Of a DNA stretch of 64,000 bases, positions 18,909 through 29,256 are shown piece after piece. The DNA comes from Variovorax sp. S12S4. Its GTDB lineage: Bacteria; Pseudomonadota; Gammaproteobacteria; Burkholderiales; Burkholderiaceae_C. How positions within the stretch are numbered: the first letter of the stretch is position 1; each line of letters opens with the position of its first letter. The stretch is from contig NZ_JALPKR020000002.1 of the NCBI RefSeq assembly GCF_023195515.1, forward strand, positions 806,001 through 870,000, in the 5' to 3' direction. The notes below the pieces were generated by a model, which did no database searches, was not told where the DNA came from, and saw only the letters and a list, made by a program, of their open reading frames with translations. Made by a program: the position numbers and the translations under genes.

Positions 18909-18925
18909 TTCTTCTCGCGACCCTG

Positions 18926-18959
18926 CAAAAGGCCCGCTTCGTGCGGGCCTTTTGCTTTT
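18926..18959 (+). terminator. Rho-independent terminator after rplY
   Basis: A perfect 12-bp stem (18926-18937 with 18943-18954) with loop TTCGT, followed by CTTTT. It begins 17 bp after the frame-corrected rplY stop, which supports that stop as the genuine one. pth starts 22 bp downstream, so pth must rely on readthrough or its own promoter. Confidence 0.88.
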
Positions 18960-18981
18960 GGGGCGGCGAGATAATTCCCTC

Positions 18982-19614
18982 ATGATCAAGCTGTTTGTCG
19001 GCCTCGGTAATCCCGGGCCTGAATACGAAGCCACACGGCACAACGCAGGCTTCTGGTGGATCGACGCGCTCGCACGTGACTGGAAGCTCAATCTGGTGCC
19101 CGAGCGCAGCTACCACGGCCTTGCCGCGCGCGCGAACATCGGCGGGCAGAGCGTGTGGCTGCTCGAACCGCAAACCTTCATGAACCTGTCGGGCAAATCG
19201 GTCGCCGCGCTCGCGCGCTTCTTCAAGATTGCGCCCGAAGAAATTCTCGTGGTACACGACGAGCTCGACGTGGTGCCCGGCCAGGCCAAGCTCAAGTTCG
19301 GCGGCAGCCATGCCGGCCACAACGGCCTGCGCGACATCCATGCACAACTGGGCACCGGCGACTACTGGCGCCTGCGCCTGGGCATAGGCCATCCCGGCGT
19401 GAAGTCGGAGGTGATCAACTGGGTGCTCAAGAAGCCGCTGAAGGAGCAGCGCGAAGCCATCGAGGACGCCATCGTGCGCACGCTGCATGCGGCCCCCGCC
19501 CTGGTGGCGGGCGAGATGGAAAAGGCCACCTTGATCATTCACACGAGCAAACCGCCCCGGCCCAAACCGCCGCGGCGAGAGCCCGGCGATGGAGGCACGC
19601 CCGCCGCCACCTAG
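18982..19614 (+). CDS. pth: Peptidyl-tRNA hydrolase
   Basis: Cleaves peptidyl-tRNA released by drop-off so that tRNA can be reused. The 210-residue protein starts [20 protein letters not shown] with catalytic His20. It has the [13 protein letters not shown] and [28 protein letters not shown] segments. A short Pro/Arg-rich tail follows the enzyme domain. It belongs to the conserved prs-rplY-pth series. Confidence 0.96.
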   Translation: MIKLFVGLGNPGPEYEATRHNAGFWWIDALARDWKLNLVPERSYHGLAARANIGGQSVWLLEPQTFMNLSGKSVAALARFFKIAPEEILVVHDELDVVPGQAKLKFGGSHAGHNGLRDIHAQLGTGDYWRLRLGIGHPGVKSEVINWVLKKPLKEQREAIEDAIVRTLHAAPALVAGEMEKATLIIHTSKPPRPKPPRREPGDGGTPAAT

Positions 19615-19661
19615 TCAGCCGGCAACGAGAGCGCGGGAGAGAAAAGGGAGAGAAATAAAAA

Positions 19662-20462
<801 letters not shown>

Positions 20463-20518
20463 TTATCGCGAACAAGGCACGCTTGTTGCAGGAGTCGGGT
20501 TATGCTGCGCCCCGCCCC

Positions 20519-21469
20519 ATGAGCCTGTTTATTCTCAAGCGCCTCGCCACGCTGATCGCCACGCTGATCGGCGCCTCGGTCATAGTGTTTCTTGTCCTGG
20601 AGATCCTGCCCGGCAACGCCGCGCAGTTGCTCATGGGCCCCGACGCCGCGCCGGAAGCGGTCGCGGCGCTGGCCACCAAGCTCGGCCTCGACCAGCCCGC
20701 CTGGACGCGCTACTGGCAGTGGATTGCAGGCCTCCTGACCGGCAACCTTGGCGACAGCTACGCCTACAGCACGCCGGTGCTCGACCTCATTCTTGAACGG
20801 CTCGCGCTCACCGTGCCCCTGGCACTGCTGGCGATGGCGCTGACGACCGTGCTCGCACTGCTTGTGGGCGTCACCGCGGCAGCGCGCCACAACAAGCTCG
20901 GCGACGTGGGCCTGATGGGCCTCACGCAGGTGGGCATCGCCATTCCCAATTTCTGGTTCGCGATCCTGCTCATTTTGGTGTTCTCCGTTCAGCTGCAGTG
21001 GTTCTCGGCCGGCGGCTTCGAGGGCTGGGGCGAAGGTGTCTTCGCGGGCATCAAGTCGCTGCTGCTGCCGGCCTTGTCGCTCGCGGTGGTGCAGGCGGCC
21101 ATCCTTGCGCGCATCACGCGCTCGGCGGTGCTCGAAGTGATGCGCGAAGACTTCGTCCGCACTGCCCGCGCCAAGGGCGTTTCGCAGCGCGCGGTGCTCT
21201 GGACCCATGTGCTGCGCAACGCGATGATTCCGGTGGTCACGGTCATGGGCATGCAGTTTTCAGAACTGCTGGCCGGCACCATCGTGATCGAAAAGGTGTT
21301 TTACCTGCCCGGCTTGGGCCGGTTGATCTTCGAGGCCATCGGCAACCGCGACCTGATCGTCGTGCGCAACTGCGTGATGCTGCTTGCGGCCCTGGTGGTC
21401 ATCGTGAATTTTGTGGTCGACGTGCTCTATGCCGTGATCGACCCGCGCATCAAGGCGAGCGACATATGA
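20519..21469 (+). CDS. Peptide ABC transporter permease, DppB/OppB type
   Basis: First gene of a five-gene operon. The 316-residue inner-membrane permease starts MSLFILKRLATLIATLIGAS (first membrane segment) and has about six membrane helices. It carries the BPD transport loop contacting the ATPases (LEVMREDFVRTARAKGVSQRAVLWTHVLRNAMIP). ATG 20519 is chosen over an upstream in-frame ATG because the protein then begins at the usual family start. Its stop overlaps the next gene as ATGA. Confidence 0.93.
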   Translation: MSLFILKRLATLIATLIGASVIVFLVLEILPGNAAQLLMGPDAAPEAVAALATKLGLDQPAWTRYWQWIAGLLTGNLGDSYAYSTPVLDLILERLALTVPLALLAMALTTVLALLVGVTAAARHNKLGDVGLMGLTQVGIAIPNFWFAILLILVFSVQLQWFSAGGFEGWGEGVFAGIKSLLLPALSLAVVQAAILARITRSAVLEVMREDFVRTARAKGVSQRAVLWTHVLRNAMIPVVTVMGMQFSELLAGTIVIEKVFYLPGLGRLIFEAIGNRDLIVVRNCVMLLAALVVIVNFVVDVLYAVIDPRIKASDI

Positions 21470-22341
21470 GCGCTGTACCCATTCCGAGCGCCGCGGCGCT
21501 CAAGGTTCCCGGCTTCTGGCGCCGCGCGCTGCGGCACCGCAGCTTCGTGCTCGGCGGCGTGCTCACGCTGCTCCTGCTGCTGGCTGCCGTCGTCTCGCTG
21601 GTGTGGACGCCGTGGTCGCCCTACGAGATGGACATGCCCAACAAGCTCAAGCCGCCCTCGGGTGCGCACTGGCTGGGCACCGACACCTACGGGCGCGACG
21701 TGGCTTCGCTGCTGCTGGTGGGCGCGCGGGCTTCCATCCTGGTGGGCGTGATCGCCGTGGGCATCGGCCTTGTCGTCGGCACGGCGCTGGGCCTGCTCGC
21801 CGCAGCGCGGCGCGGCTGGGTCGAAGAAGCCATCATGCGGCTCACCGATTTCTCGCTCGCCTTCCCGGCCATTCTGTCGGCCATCATGATGACGGCCGTG
21901 TTCGGCGCCGGCATCGTCAACGCGATCATCGCGATCGGCATCTACAACATACCGACGTTCGCACGCATCACGCGCGCATCGGCCAATGCCATCTGGTCGC
22001 GCGAGTACGTGGCGGCGGCGCGCGCGTGCGGCAAGGGTTCGTTCGCGATCACCATGCAGCATGTGCTGCCGAATATTTCGGCCGTGCTGATCGTGCAGAT
22101 CACCATCCGCTTCGCGATTGCCATCCTCGCCGAGGCCGCCCTCTCTTACCTTGGCCTAGGCACGCAACCGCCGCAGGCCTCCTGGGGCCGCATGCTCAAC
22201 GAGGCGCAGACCATGATGTTCCAGTCGCCCCTGCTCGCGGTGTTTCCGGGCATGGCCATTGCGCTGGCGGTGCTGGGGCTCAACCTGCTCGGCGACGGCC
22301 TGCGCGACCTGCTCGACCCGCGCCTGGCGAGGGCGCGTTAA
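21466..22341 (+). CDS. Peptide ABC transporter permease, DppC/OppC type
   Basis: The second permease, 291 residues. A cytoplasmic N-terminus precedes a first membrane helix (LGGVLTLLLLLAAVVSLVW). The DppC hallmark HWLGTDTYGRDVASLLLVGARASI follows, then the EAA-type loop (SREYVAAARACGKGSFAITMQHVLPN). It starts inside the stop of the first permease gene and ends 4 bp before the first ATPase gene. Confidence 0.94.
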   Translation: MSAVPIPSAAALKVPGFWRRALRHRSFVLGGVLTLLLLLAAVVSLVWTPWSPYEMDMPNKLKPPSGAHWLGTDTYGRDVASLLLVGARASILVGVIAVGIGLVVGTALGLLAAARRGWVEEAIMRLTDFSLAFPAILSAIMMTAVFGAGIVNAIIAIGIYNIPTFARITRASANAIWSREYVAAARACGKGSFAITMQHVLPNISAVLIVQITIRFAIAILAEAALSYLGLGTQPPQASWGRMLNEAQTMMFQSPLLAVFPGMAIALAVLGLNLLGDGLRDLLDPRLARAR

Positions 22342-22345
22342 AGCC

Positions 22346-23335
22346 ATGCCTCTTCTCGAAGTCAAGGACCTGCATGTCGAGCTGCAAACGCAGCGCGGCC
22401 CCGCCGAGGCCGTGCGCGGCATCGGCTTTACGCTCGAGCGCGGCGAAACGCTGGGTATCGTGGGCGAATCGGGCTGCGGCAAATCGATCACGGTGCAATC
22501 GCTCATGGGCCTGTTGCCCGCCACCGCAAAGGTCAGCGGCAGCATCCGCTTCGACGGCACCGAGCTCGTGGGCCTGGGCGAAAAGGCCATGTGCCAGATT
22601 CGCGGCAACCGCATCGGCATGATCTTCCAGGAGCCGATGACGGCACTGAACCCGGTGCACACCATTGCGCGCCAAGTCGGCGAGCCGCTGCGCCTGCACC
22701 GCGGGCTCACGGGCGCCGACGCACGCAAGGAGGTGCTCGCATTGCTGGAGCGCGTGGGCATTCCCGATGCGGCTTCGCGGCTCGACGCCTACCCGCACCA
22801 GTTTTCGGGCGGGCAGCGCCAGCGCATCGGCATTGCCATGGCCCTGGCCTGCAGCCCCGACCTGCTCATTGCCGACGAGCCCACCACCGCGCTCGACGTC
22901 ACCATCCAGAAGCAGATCCTCGAGCTCATCCAGGGGCTGGTCGCGGAGCGCGGCATGGCGCTGATCCTGATCTCGCACGACCTTGGCGTGATTGCCCAGA
23001 GCGTCTCGAAGATGCTGGTGATGTACGGCGGCAGCGTGGTCGAGAGCGGCCCGACCGAAGCCGTGTTCGCGGAGCGCGCGCACCCGTACACGCAAGGCCT
23101 GTTCGCGGCGCGGCCGGCGCTTGGTGCGCCGCGCGGCATCCGCCTGGCGACCATCCGGGGCAGCGTGCCCGAGCTGATCGACCTGCCGCAAGGCTGTCCT
23201 TTTGCGGGCCGATGCAAGTACACCGTGGATGCCTGCCACGCGACCAAGCCTGCGCCCACGATGCTGCCGCACGACCATGCGGTGCGGTGCATCCGGCTCG
23301 AAGAGATTGCCGCGGAAGGGGCCCTTGCATCATGA
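22346..23335 (+). CDS. Peptide ABC transporter ATP-binding protein, DppD/OppD type
   Basis: A 329-residue ATPase. Walker A is GESGCGKS, signature is [15 protein letters not shown], Walker B is [12 protein letters not shown], and the H-loop is LISHDLGVI. The C-terminal OppD/DppD extension carries cysteines ([12 protein letters not shown], and a later C), a possible Fe-S or metal site seen in this subfamily. The start at 22346 gives [11 protein letters not shown]. The stop overlaps the next ATPase gene as ATGA. Confidence 0.94.
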   Translation: MPLLEVKDLHVELQTQRGPAEAVRGIGFTLERGETLGIVGESGCGKSITVQSLMGLLPATAKVSGSIRFDGTELVGLGEKAMCQIRGNRIGMIFQEPMTALNPVHTIARQVGEPLRLHRGLTGADARKEVLALLERVGIPDAASRLDAYPHQFSGGQRQRIGIAMALACSPDLLIADEPTTALDVTIQKQILELIQGLVAERGMALILISHDLGVIAQSVSKMLVMYGGSVVESGPTEAVFAERAHPYTQGLFAARPALGAPRGIRLATIRGSVPELIDLPQGCPFAGRCKYTVDACHATKPAPTMLPHDHAVRCIRLEEIAAEGALAS

Positions 23336-24162
23336 GTCAGTCGATCGGCACAGCGCCCCTGCTCGAGGTCACCGACCTCGTGCGCCACTACGCACTGCCG
23401 CGCGAAAAGCTCTTCGGCCCGCCGCCGCTCGTCAAGGCGCTGAACGGCGTGAGCTTCAAGGTCGAGGCGGGCCGCAGCCTGGGCATCGTCGGCGAATCGG
23501 GCTCGGGCAAATCGACCATAGCACGCTTGGTGATGGCGCTCGACACGCCGACCTCGGGCAGCGTGCGCATGCTGGGCCGCGACCTGCACCAGTTGCCCCG
23601 AAGCGAACTGCGCACGGCGCGGCGCGACTTTCAAATGGTGTTCCAGGACCCTTACGGCTCGCTCGATCCACGCCAGACGGTGGCGCGCATCGTCGCCGAG
23701 CCGCTCGAGGCGCTGGCCGAAACCAGCCGCACCGTGCAGCGCGAGCGCGCCTCGGAGGCGCTGGCCGCGGTGGGCCTGCGCACCACCGACATGGACAAGT
23801 ACCCGCACGAATTTTCGGGCGGGCAGCGCCAGCGCATCGCGATTGCACGCGCGCTCATCACGCGCCCCAGGCTCATCGTGGCCGACGAGCCCGTGAGCGC
23901 GCTCGACGTGTCCGTGCAGGCCCAGGTGCTCAACCTCATGCAGGACCTGCAGCAGCAGTTCGGCATCAGCTACCTGCTCATCAGCCACGACCTCGCGGTG
24001 GTGAACCACCTCTGCGACGAGGTCTGCGTGGTGTGGAAGGGCAAGATCGTCGAACAGGGGCCGCCCGGCGAGCTTTTCAGCAACGCGCAGCATCCGTACA
24101 CGCGCACCCTGCTCGACGCGGTGCCGCGCACGCCGGCAGGCGGCACGTTGCTGGCCGCCTGA
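23332..24162 (+). CDS. Peptide ABC transporter ATP-binding protein, DppF/OppF type
   Basis: A 276-residue ATPase. Walker A is GESGSGKS, the Q-loop region is [16 protein letters not shown], signature is [15 protein letters not shown], Walker B is [12 protein letters not shown] and the H-loop is LISHDLAVV. It is shorter than many DppF proteins, because the Cys-containing C-terminal extension is reduced to [13 protein letters not shown] and a short tail. The substrate-binding protein gene follows after 218 bp. Confidence 0.93.
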   Translation: MSQSIGTAPLLEVTDLVRHYALPREKLFGPPPLVKALNGVSFKVEAGRSLGIVGESGSGKSTIARLVMALDTPTSGSVRMLGRDLHQLPRSELRTARRDFQMVFQDPYGSLDPRQTVARIVAEPLEALAETSRTVQRERASEALAAVGLRTTDMDKYPHEFSGGQRQRIAIARALITRPRLIVADEPVSALDVSVQAQVLNLMQDLQQQFGISYLLISHDLAVVNHLCDEVCVVWKGKIVEQGPPGELFSNAQHPYTRTLLDAVPRTPAGGTLLAA

Positions 24163-24304
24163 GTAAACGCCGCGCAAATCCGCATCCGGGTACGTCCCGA
24201 GGAAAAAGCGCCGCTGCAGGCAAGCAGCAACGCGCCCGCTGCGAGAGAATGACTTTGGCTGCGCGCGTGGCATCTTTCGTGCTGCGTGCCCTAACTCCGC
24301 GGCG

Positions 24305-24327
24305 CGGCGCCTCCATTCGGGGCGCCG
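24305..24327 (+). promoter_or_regulatory. Hairpin in the gap before the substrate-binding protein gene
   Basis: Seven-base arms (24305-24311 and 24321-24327) around a nine-base loop, in the 218-bp gap between the DppF-type gene and the binding-protein gene. Such hairpins can stabilise or separate expression of the binding protein, which is usually needed in excess. The rest of this gap shows nothing recognisable. Confidence 0.3.
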
Positions 24328-24380
24328 TGCGCGTTGAAGCAGCCAAATCGCACACCCAGTTTTTCCGGAGATCACACCGT

Positions 24381-25868
24381 ATGCTGAATCGTCGCACCCT
24401 CCTTGCCACCGCCGGCGCCACCGTTGCCCTGGCCACCCCTGTCGCCGGCATGGCACAGGGGCGGAAGGACGCCATCGTGATCGGCATGGCGCTGGAGCCG
24501 CCGGGGCTCGATCCCACTGCGGGTGCCGCGGCCGCGATTGGGGAAGTAGTGCACTACAACATCCTCGAGACGCTCACCAAGATCAACGCAGACGGCAACG
24601 TCACGCCCCTCCTGGCCGAGAGCTGGGAAGTCTCGCCCGACCTGAAGACCTACACCTTCAAGCTCAAGCGCGGCGTCAAGTACCAGAACGGCGAACCCTT
24701 CAACGCCAACACCGTGAAGTTCGCCTTCGACCGTGCCGGTGGCGAGAAGAGCACCAACAAGGACAAGCGCACCTTCGCGAACCTGAGCACGCAGGTGGTC
24801 GACGACTACACCGTCGTCATCATCAACAAGGAAATCGACCCCGACCTGCCCTTTGTGCTGGGCCAGGCCACCGCCGCGATCGTCGAGCCCAAGAGCGCCG
24901 ACACCAACGCCACCAAGCCGGTGGGCACCGGCCCCTACAAGCTCGACAACTGGGCCAAGGGCTCGTCGATCACGCTGAGCAAGTGGGATGGCTTTCGCAG
25001 CCCCGGCACCGCGAAGATCAACAAGGTCACGTTCCGCTTCATTGCCGATGCCGCCGCGCAAGCCGCGTCGCTGCTGGCCGGCGACGTCGACGTGTTCACG
25101 CGCATCGGCACGCGCGTGGTGCCGCAGTTCAAGAGCAATCCCCAGTTCCAGACCATCCTGGCCGGCTCGCGCGCCAAGACCATTCTTTCGATCAACAACA
25201 AGAAGAAGCCGCTGGACGACGTGCGCGTGCGGCGCGCCATCCTTTCGGCCATCGACCGCAAGGCCGTGATCGAAGGCGCGGCGGACGGCTTCGGCGTGCC
25301 CATTGGCAGCCACTACGTGCCGGGTGCCGCGGGCTATGTCGACACCACAGCCGTCAATCCGTTCGACATCGAAAAAGCCAAGAAGCTGCTCGCCGAAGCC
25401 GGCGTGAAGACGCCGCTCGAACTCACCATGACCCTGCCGCCGCCGCCCTATGCGCGCCAGGGTGGCGAAGTGATCGTGGCCCAGCTGGCCAAGATCGGCA
25501 TCACGGTGAAGGTGCAGAACGTCGAGTGGGCCCAGTGGCTCAGCGGCACCTACGGCAACAAGGACTACGACCTGTCGATCGTGTCGCACGTGGAGCCCTT
25601 CGACCTCGGCAACTACGCCAAGGCGGACTACTACTGGGGCTACCAGTCGAAGGCCTTCAACACGCTGTTCGACAAGATCAAGTCCACGGGCAATGCGGCC
25701 GAACGCGCCAAGCTGCTCGGCGACGCGCAGAAGATGCTGGCCGCCGATGCGGCCAACGGCTTCCTGTACCAGCCGCAGTTCCCGACCATCGCAAAGAAGA
25801 ACGTGAAGGGCCTCTGGAAGGAAAACCCGATCTTCGTGAACGACCTTTCGGCGTTGTCGTGGGGATGA
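24381..25868 (+). CDS. ABC transporter substrate-binding protein, peptide/nickel family 5
   Basis: A 495-residue periplasmic binding protein with signal peptide ([20 protein letters not shown], cut near MAQG). The family-5 pattern is clear: [34 protein letters not shown], and then [21 protein letters not shown] lies about 10 bases before ATG 24381. It is the fifth component of the ABC operon, and its stop overlaps the amidase start as ATGA, so the amidase is translationally coupled. The ligand is unknown; the linked amidase hints at a peptide- or amide-type compound. Confidence 0.93.
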   Translation: MLNRRTLLATAGATVALATPVAGMAQGRKDAIVIGMALEPPGLDPTAGAAAAIGEVVHYNILETLTKINADGNVTPLLAESWEVSPDLKTYTFKLKRGVKYQNGEPFNANTVKFAFDRAGGEKSTNKDKRTFANLSTQVVDDYTVVIINKEIDPDLPFVLGQATAAIVEPKSADTNATKPVGTGPYKLDNWAKGSSITLSKWDGFRSPGTAKINKVTFRFIADAAAQAASLLAGDVDVFTRIGTRVVPQFKSNPQFQTILAGSRAKTILSINNKKKPLDDVRVRRAILSAIDRKAVIEGAADGFGVPIGSHYVPGAAGYVDTTAVNPFDIEKAKKLLAEAGVKTPLELTMTLPPPPYARQGGEVIVAQLAKIGITVKVQNVEWAQWLSGTYGNKDYDLSIVSHVEPFDLGNYAKADYYWGYQSKAFNTLFDKIKSTGNAAERAKLLGDAQKMLAADAANGFLYQPQFPTIAKKNVKGLWKENPIFVNDLSALSWG

Positions 25869-27286
25869 GCGCGGACGTGTCTTCCCTCTCCTCTGCATTG
25901 AACGACCTCTCCGCCCAGGAGCTCTCCGCCGCCTACCGCGACAAGCGCCTGTCGCCGGTCGAGGTGACGCAGGCCGTCATCGCGCACATCGAGCGCTGGG
26001 AACCGAATCTGCAGGCCACCTGGCTCTTCAGGCCCGAGGCCGCGCTCGAACAGGCGCGGGCTTCGGAAGCGCGCTGGCAGCGCGGCGAAGCGCTGGGCCC
26101 GCTCGACGGCGTGCCCGCCACCATCAAGGAAAACATCGCGACCCGCGGCGACCCGATGCCGGCCGGCACGGCGGCCGTCGACCTGAAGCCGGCAGCCGCC
26201 GATGCCCCGCCGGCCGCGCGCCTGAAGGAAGCCGGCGCGGTGATCGTCAGCAAGACCACGATGCCGGACTACGGCATGCTGTCTTCGGGGCTCTCGAGCT
26301 TTCACAAGCTGGCGCGCAATCCGTGGGACCTGAGCAAGACCCCGGGCGGCTCCAGTGCCGGTGCCGGTGCAGCGGCTGCCGCGGGCTACGGCCCACTGCA
26401 CATCGGCACCGACATCGGCGGCTCGCTGCGGCTGCCCGCAAGCTGGTGCGGCATCTTCACGCTGAAGCCGAGCCTGGGCCGGATTCCCATCGACCCGCCC
26501 TACATGGGGCGGGCCGCTGGCCCGATGACCCGCAGCGTGGCCGATGCCGCGCTGATGATGCAGGTGCTCTCCAAGCCCGATGCGCGCGACAGCATGAGCC
26601 TGCCGCCGCAAGACATCGATTGGGCGAGCTTCGACGTATCGCCCGAGCACTTGCGGGGGCTGCGCATCGGGCTGCTGCTCGACGCGGGCTGCGGCCTGGC
26701 GGTGGAGCCCGAGATCGAGGCAGCGGTCGAACGTGCGGCCCGCCTGTTCGAGAAGGCCGGAGCCATCGTCGAGACCATGCAACCGTTCATGTCGCAGGCC
26801 ATGCTCGACGGCATGGATCATTTGTGGCGCATGCGCTCACTGGTCGACATGAAGGCCTTGCGCCCCGACCAGCGCGCCAAGGTGCTGCCCTACATCCGCG
26901 AGTGGGCGGAGAGCGCGGCCGAGTTCAGCGGCGAACATGTGTTCCGCGGCTTCAGCCAGTTCCATGCGACGCGCGTGGCGGCGGTGCAGGCCTGCGCACG
27001 GTTCGACTACGTGATCTCGCCGGTGTCGCCCAACATGCCCGCAGCCGCGGAAGCGCCTTCGCCGACCAACGACCCGCTGCGGCCGCTGGAGCACATCGGG
27101 TTCACTGTTCCGTTCAACATGTCAGAGCAGCCTGCGTCTTCAGTGAACTGCGGGTACTCGGCTGGCGGCCTGCCGATCGGGCTGCAGATTGCTGGAAAAC
27201 GGTTCGACGACCTCGGTGTGCTGCGCGTGTCGCGTGCGTTCGAGCAGATTCGGGAGCCGCAGCGGGCCTGGCCTGTTCTGCTGTAG
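25865..27286 (+). CDS. Amidase (amidase-signature family)
   Basis: A 473-residue cytoplasmic hydrolase. The Ser-cisSer-Lys triad is visible: Lys88 in PATIKEN, Ser163/164 in GGSSAG and Ser187 in GTDIGGS. The signature block continues SLRLPASWCGIFTLKPSLGR. It overlaps the binding-protein gene as ATGA and is last in the transporter operon, suggesting it cleaves an imported amide or modified peptide. It is not GatA: there is no GatB/GatC nearby. A large inverted repeat begins 15 bp after the stop. Confidence 0.93.
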   Translation: MSADVSSLSSALNDLSAQELSAAYRDKRLSPVEVTQAVIAHIERWEPNLQATWLFRPEAALEQARASEARWQRGEALGPLDGVPATIKENIATRGDPMPAGTAAVDLKPAAADAPPAARLKEAGAVIVSKTTMPDYGMLSSGLSSFHKLARNPWDLSKTPGGSSAGAGAAAAAGYGPLHIGTDIGGSLRLPASWCGIFTLKPSLGRIPIDPPYMGRAAGPMTRSVADAALMMQVLSKPDARDSMSLPPQDIDWASFDVSPEHLRGLRIGLLLDAGCGLAVEPEIEAAVERAARLFEKAGAIVETMQPFMSQAMLDGMDHLWRMRSLVDMKALRPDQRAKVLPYIREWAESAAEFSGEHVFRGFSQFHATRVAAVQACARFDYVISPVSPNMPAAAEAPSPTNDPLRPLEHIGFTVPFNMSEQPASSVNCGYSAGGLPIGLQIAGKRFDDLGVLRVSRAFEQIREPQRAWPVLL

Positions 27287-27300
27287 CAGTGTTGCCGCCG

Positions 27301-27563
27301 CTGTTCAGGGCGGCGCACCCGCCGACGGGGTACCTTTCTCCGCGAATGTCCCCCGGCCTGCGGCCTCCTCCTTTATTTCGCTGCGCAAGGCACCCCATCA
27401 GCGGGAGCGTTGCAAAGAGTGGTCGTTGATCAGCGATACACCACGAGCGTGCCCCAGTGCACAGGGCATCGGGTGCTCCCCGCAGCGAAATAAAGGAGGA
27501 GCCGAAGGCGGGGGACATTCGCGGAGGGGAGTACCCGGTGGCCTTTGCACACGCCCTGAACAG
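27301..27563. repeat. Imperfect inverted repeat with arms of about 93 bp
   Basis: The left arm (27301-27394) and right arm (27471-27563) are reverse complements over most of their length, starting CTGTTCAGGGCG and ending in CTGAACAG. The best block includes GCGAATGTCCCCC and CTCCTCCTTTATTTCGCTGCG. The centre of about 76 bp is unique. It fills the gap between the convergent amidase and YitT-like genes. It could be a miniature transposable element or a very large bidirectional terminator. It carries no gene. Confidence 0.7.
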
Positions 27564-27607
27564 CAGCGCCCCGAAAACAGCAGCGCCAAAAACAAGCGCC
27601 CGACCAC
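27564..27607. other. Remainder of the intergenic gap after the amidase
   Basis: With the inverted repeat this completes a 321-bp stretch without a gene. Nothing further is recognisable here beyond an A-rich patch before the stop of the convergent YitT-like gene. Confidence 0.5.
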
Positions 27608-28234
27608 TCAAGTCGCAGCGTACCGCCCCGGCTTGTGATTGATCCACAAGAAGAGCCCCATCACCACAGCCGCCAGCACCGACCAGCCCACGCGCTGCGG
27701 CGGAATAACGAACAGCGCAAGCAGCACCACCGTGCAATCGATGCCGATCTGTACCTTGCCGGCAGGCCAGCCGCGCTTTTCCTGCAAATACAGCGTCAGC
27801 ACCGTCGCACCACCCAGGCTCGCGCGATGGCGGGCGAGAAACAGGCATCCGGTGCCCAGCAGCAATCCGCCGAGCACCGCCGCGAACGCCGGGTGCAGCG
27901 AATCGATGGAGATGTAGCGAGGCGCCCAGTCGGTCATGACCGACAGCAATGCGATCGCCGAGAACGTCTTGATGGTGAAGGCCCGCCCCATGTGGCGCCA
28001 TGCGAACCAGTAGAACGGCAGGTTGACCAGGAAGAACAGTTTGCCGAAGCTCACTCCGGTGGCGTAGTGCAAAAGAAACGCGACGCCGGCCGTGCCGCCC
28101 GTGAGCAGGCCCGCCTGGCCGAACAGCATCATGGCGATGGCGACGAACAACGTGCCTGAAAAGATGGCCTGCGCGTCGTCGAAGCGGGAGTGCCGCAAGA
28201 AATCCGCCGGGGTTCTGGGTTGTGGCGCGTTCAT
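27608..28234 (-). CDS. YitT/DUF161-type membrane protein
   Basis: A 208-residue integral membrane protein with about five or six hydrophobic helices. The conserved pattern includes AIFSGTLFVAIAMMLFGQAG, then LLTGGTAGVAFLLHY and FLVNLPFYW. The YitT family is of unknown function, sometimes annotated as a transporter. The start MNAPQPRTPADF at 28234 is chosen; the frame remains open upstream but overlaps the LysR gene. The LysR gene lies upstream on the same strand, so co-transcription is possible. Confidence 0.85.
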   Translation of the reverse strand: MNAPQPRTPADFLRHSRFDDAQAIFSGTLFVAIAMMLFGQAGLLTGGTAGVAFLLHYATGVSFGKLFFLVNLPFYWFAWRHMGRAFTIKTFSAIALLSVMTDWAPRYISIDSLHPAFAAVLGGLLLGTGCLFLARHRASLGGATVLTLYLQEKRGWPAGKVQIGIDCTVVLLALFVIPPQRVGWSVLAAVVMGLFLWINHKPGRYAAT

Positions 28235-28278
28235 GTGAGGCAGTTTGACGCAAGTCCCGCGCCACCCCCGGGGTAGTG

Positions 28279-29148
28279 TCATACCAGGTGGGTCGCCAGC
28301 ATTTCCCGGGCGCGGGTCACAAACTCCGTCTCGCCCCGGCGACCGGGCAAGAACTGGAACGCGACCCGGGGCAACGCCGGCAATCCGTGCGCCGGCGCCA
28401 GCCGCCCCACGCCCTCGCACACCGCAGACTCGTTCAGGCACGCGACCCCGAGCCCCGCAGCCAGTGCCGACTGCAAGCCCGCCACGCCCGACGCCACATG
28501 CGCCAGCACATACGGCACCTTGCGCCGCCGAAGCAGCGCCACGGTGTACTGGTGCAACGAGCAGGTGTCCGGCAAGGCCAGCAGCCGAAGCGGCTCGCCC
28601 TTGGCCAGCCGCATGCCGGCTGCGCCAAGCCACACGAGCGATTCACGGCGTATTACCGGCGTCTTTGGGCCCTGCTCCGGCGCAGAGGCCGCACCTGAGA
28701 TATTCATCGCCAGCCCCACGTCGAATTCGCCGTTCGCATAAGCCGCCCGCAACGCGTCGCTCTTCAGGATGCTCACGTTCAGCCGCACCTGCGGATAGCT
28801 CTTGCCAAGCCGTGCCAGCAGCTGCGTGAGATCGCCAGGCCGAAAGTAGTCCGTCACCGCGAGCCGCAGCTCGCCCTGCAAGGTTTCGCCGTGCAGGTTG
28901 CGAAAGGCCTCGTCGCTGAGTGCAAGGATGCGGCGCGCATAGGCCAGCAGCCGCGTGCCCGCCTCGGTCGGCGCCACGCCGCTCTTGCTGCGCGTGAGCA
29001 AGGACTGCCCTGCCCGCTCCTCGAGCTTGCGGATCTGCTCGCTCACCGATGACTGCGAAAGAAAAACGCGCGGCGCGGCCGCCGTGAGGCTGCCGGCATC
29101 GATGACCGCGGCAAGGGTGCGAAGCTGTTCCAGGTCGAATGTCTGCAT
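28279..29148 (-). CDS. LysR-family transcriptional regulator
   Basis: A 289-residue regulator: N-terminal winged helix (LEQLRTLAAVIDAGSLTAAA, then SQSSVSEQIRKLEERAGQSLL) and a C-terminal effector-binding domain. It is divergent from the tautomerase gene across 108 bp containing a dyad, the standard LysR layout, so it probably controls that gene and itself. The effector is unknown. Confidence 0.93.
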   Translation of the reverse strand: MQTFDLEQLRTLAAVIDAGSLTAAAPRVFLSQSSVSEQIRKLEERAGQSLLTRSKSGVAPTEAGTRLLAYARRILALSDEAFRNLHGETLQGELRLAVTDYFRPGDLTQLLARLGKSYPQVRLNVSILKSDALRAAYANGEFDVGLAMNISGAASAPEQGPKTPVIRRESLVWLGAAGMRLAKGEPLRLLALPDTCSLHQYTVALLRRRKVPYVLAHVASGVAGLQSALAAGLGVACLNESAVCEGVGRLAPAHGLPALPRVAFQFLPGRRGETEFVTRAREMLATHLV

Positions 29149-29168
29149 GGCTTATCCATTCGTAAATC

Positions 29169-29183
29169 CGATGATTACCATCG
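29169..29183. promoter_or_regulatory. Candidate LysR operator dyad
   Basis: CGATG-ATTAC-CATCG, a perfect 5-bp dyad with a 5-bp centre in the LysR/tautomerase intergenic region. A second small palindrome (TTCC-GAT-GGAA) follows about 15 bp further. Position and symmetry fit an operator for the divergent LysR regulator. Confidence 0.5.
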
Positions 29184-29256
29184 TATCTTCCCGCTTTTCC
29201 GATGGAACCGCAGTGACCAGAATAGCCCCATCGTTCACTCATTCACGGAGTTCCAA

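Noticed and set aside
18840..18910. Programmed ribosomal frameshift in rplY
   Set aside because: No slippery heptamer or downstream pseudoknot is evident, and three other genes in the window show the same kind of one-base error.
22789..24456. Open frame of 555 codons antisense to the transporter ATPases
   Set aside because: Shadow of two overlapping, well-conserved ATPase genes.
27114..28265. Extended minus-strand frame joining the inverted repeat to the amidase 3' end
   Set aside because: It runs through the YitT-like gene in another frame, the inverted repeat and the amidase; no conserved content.
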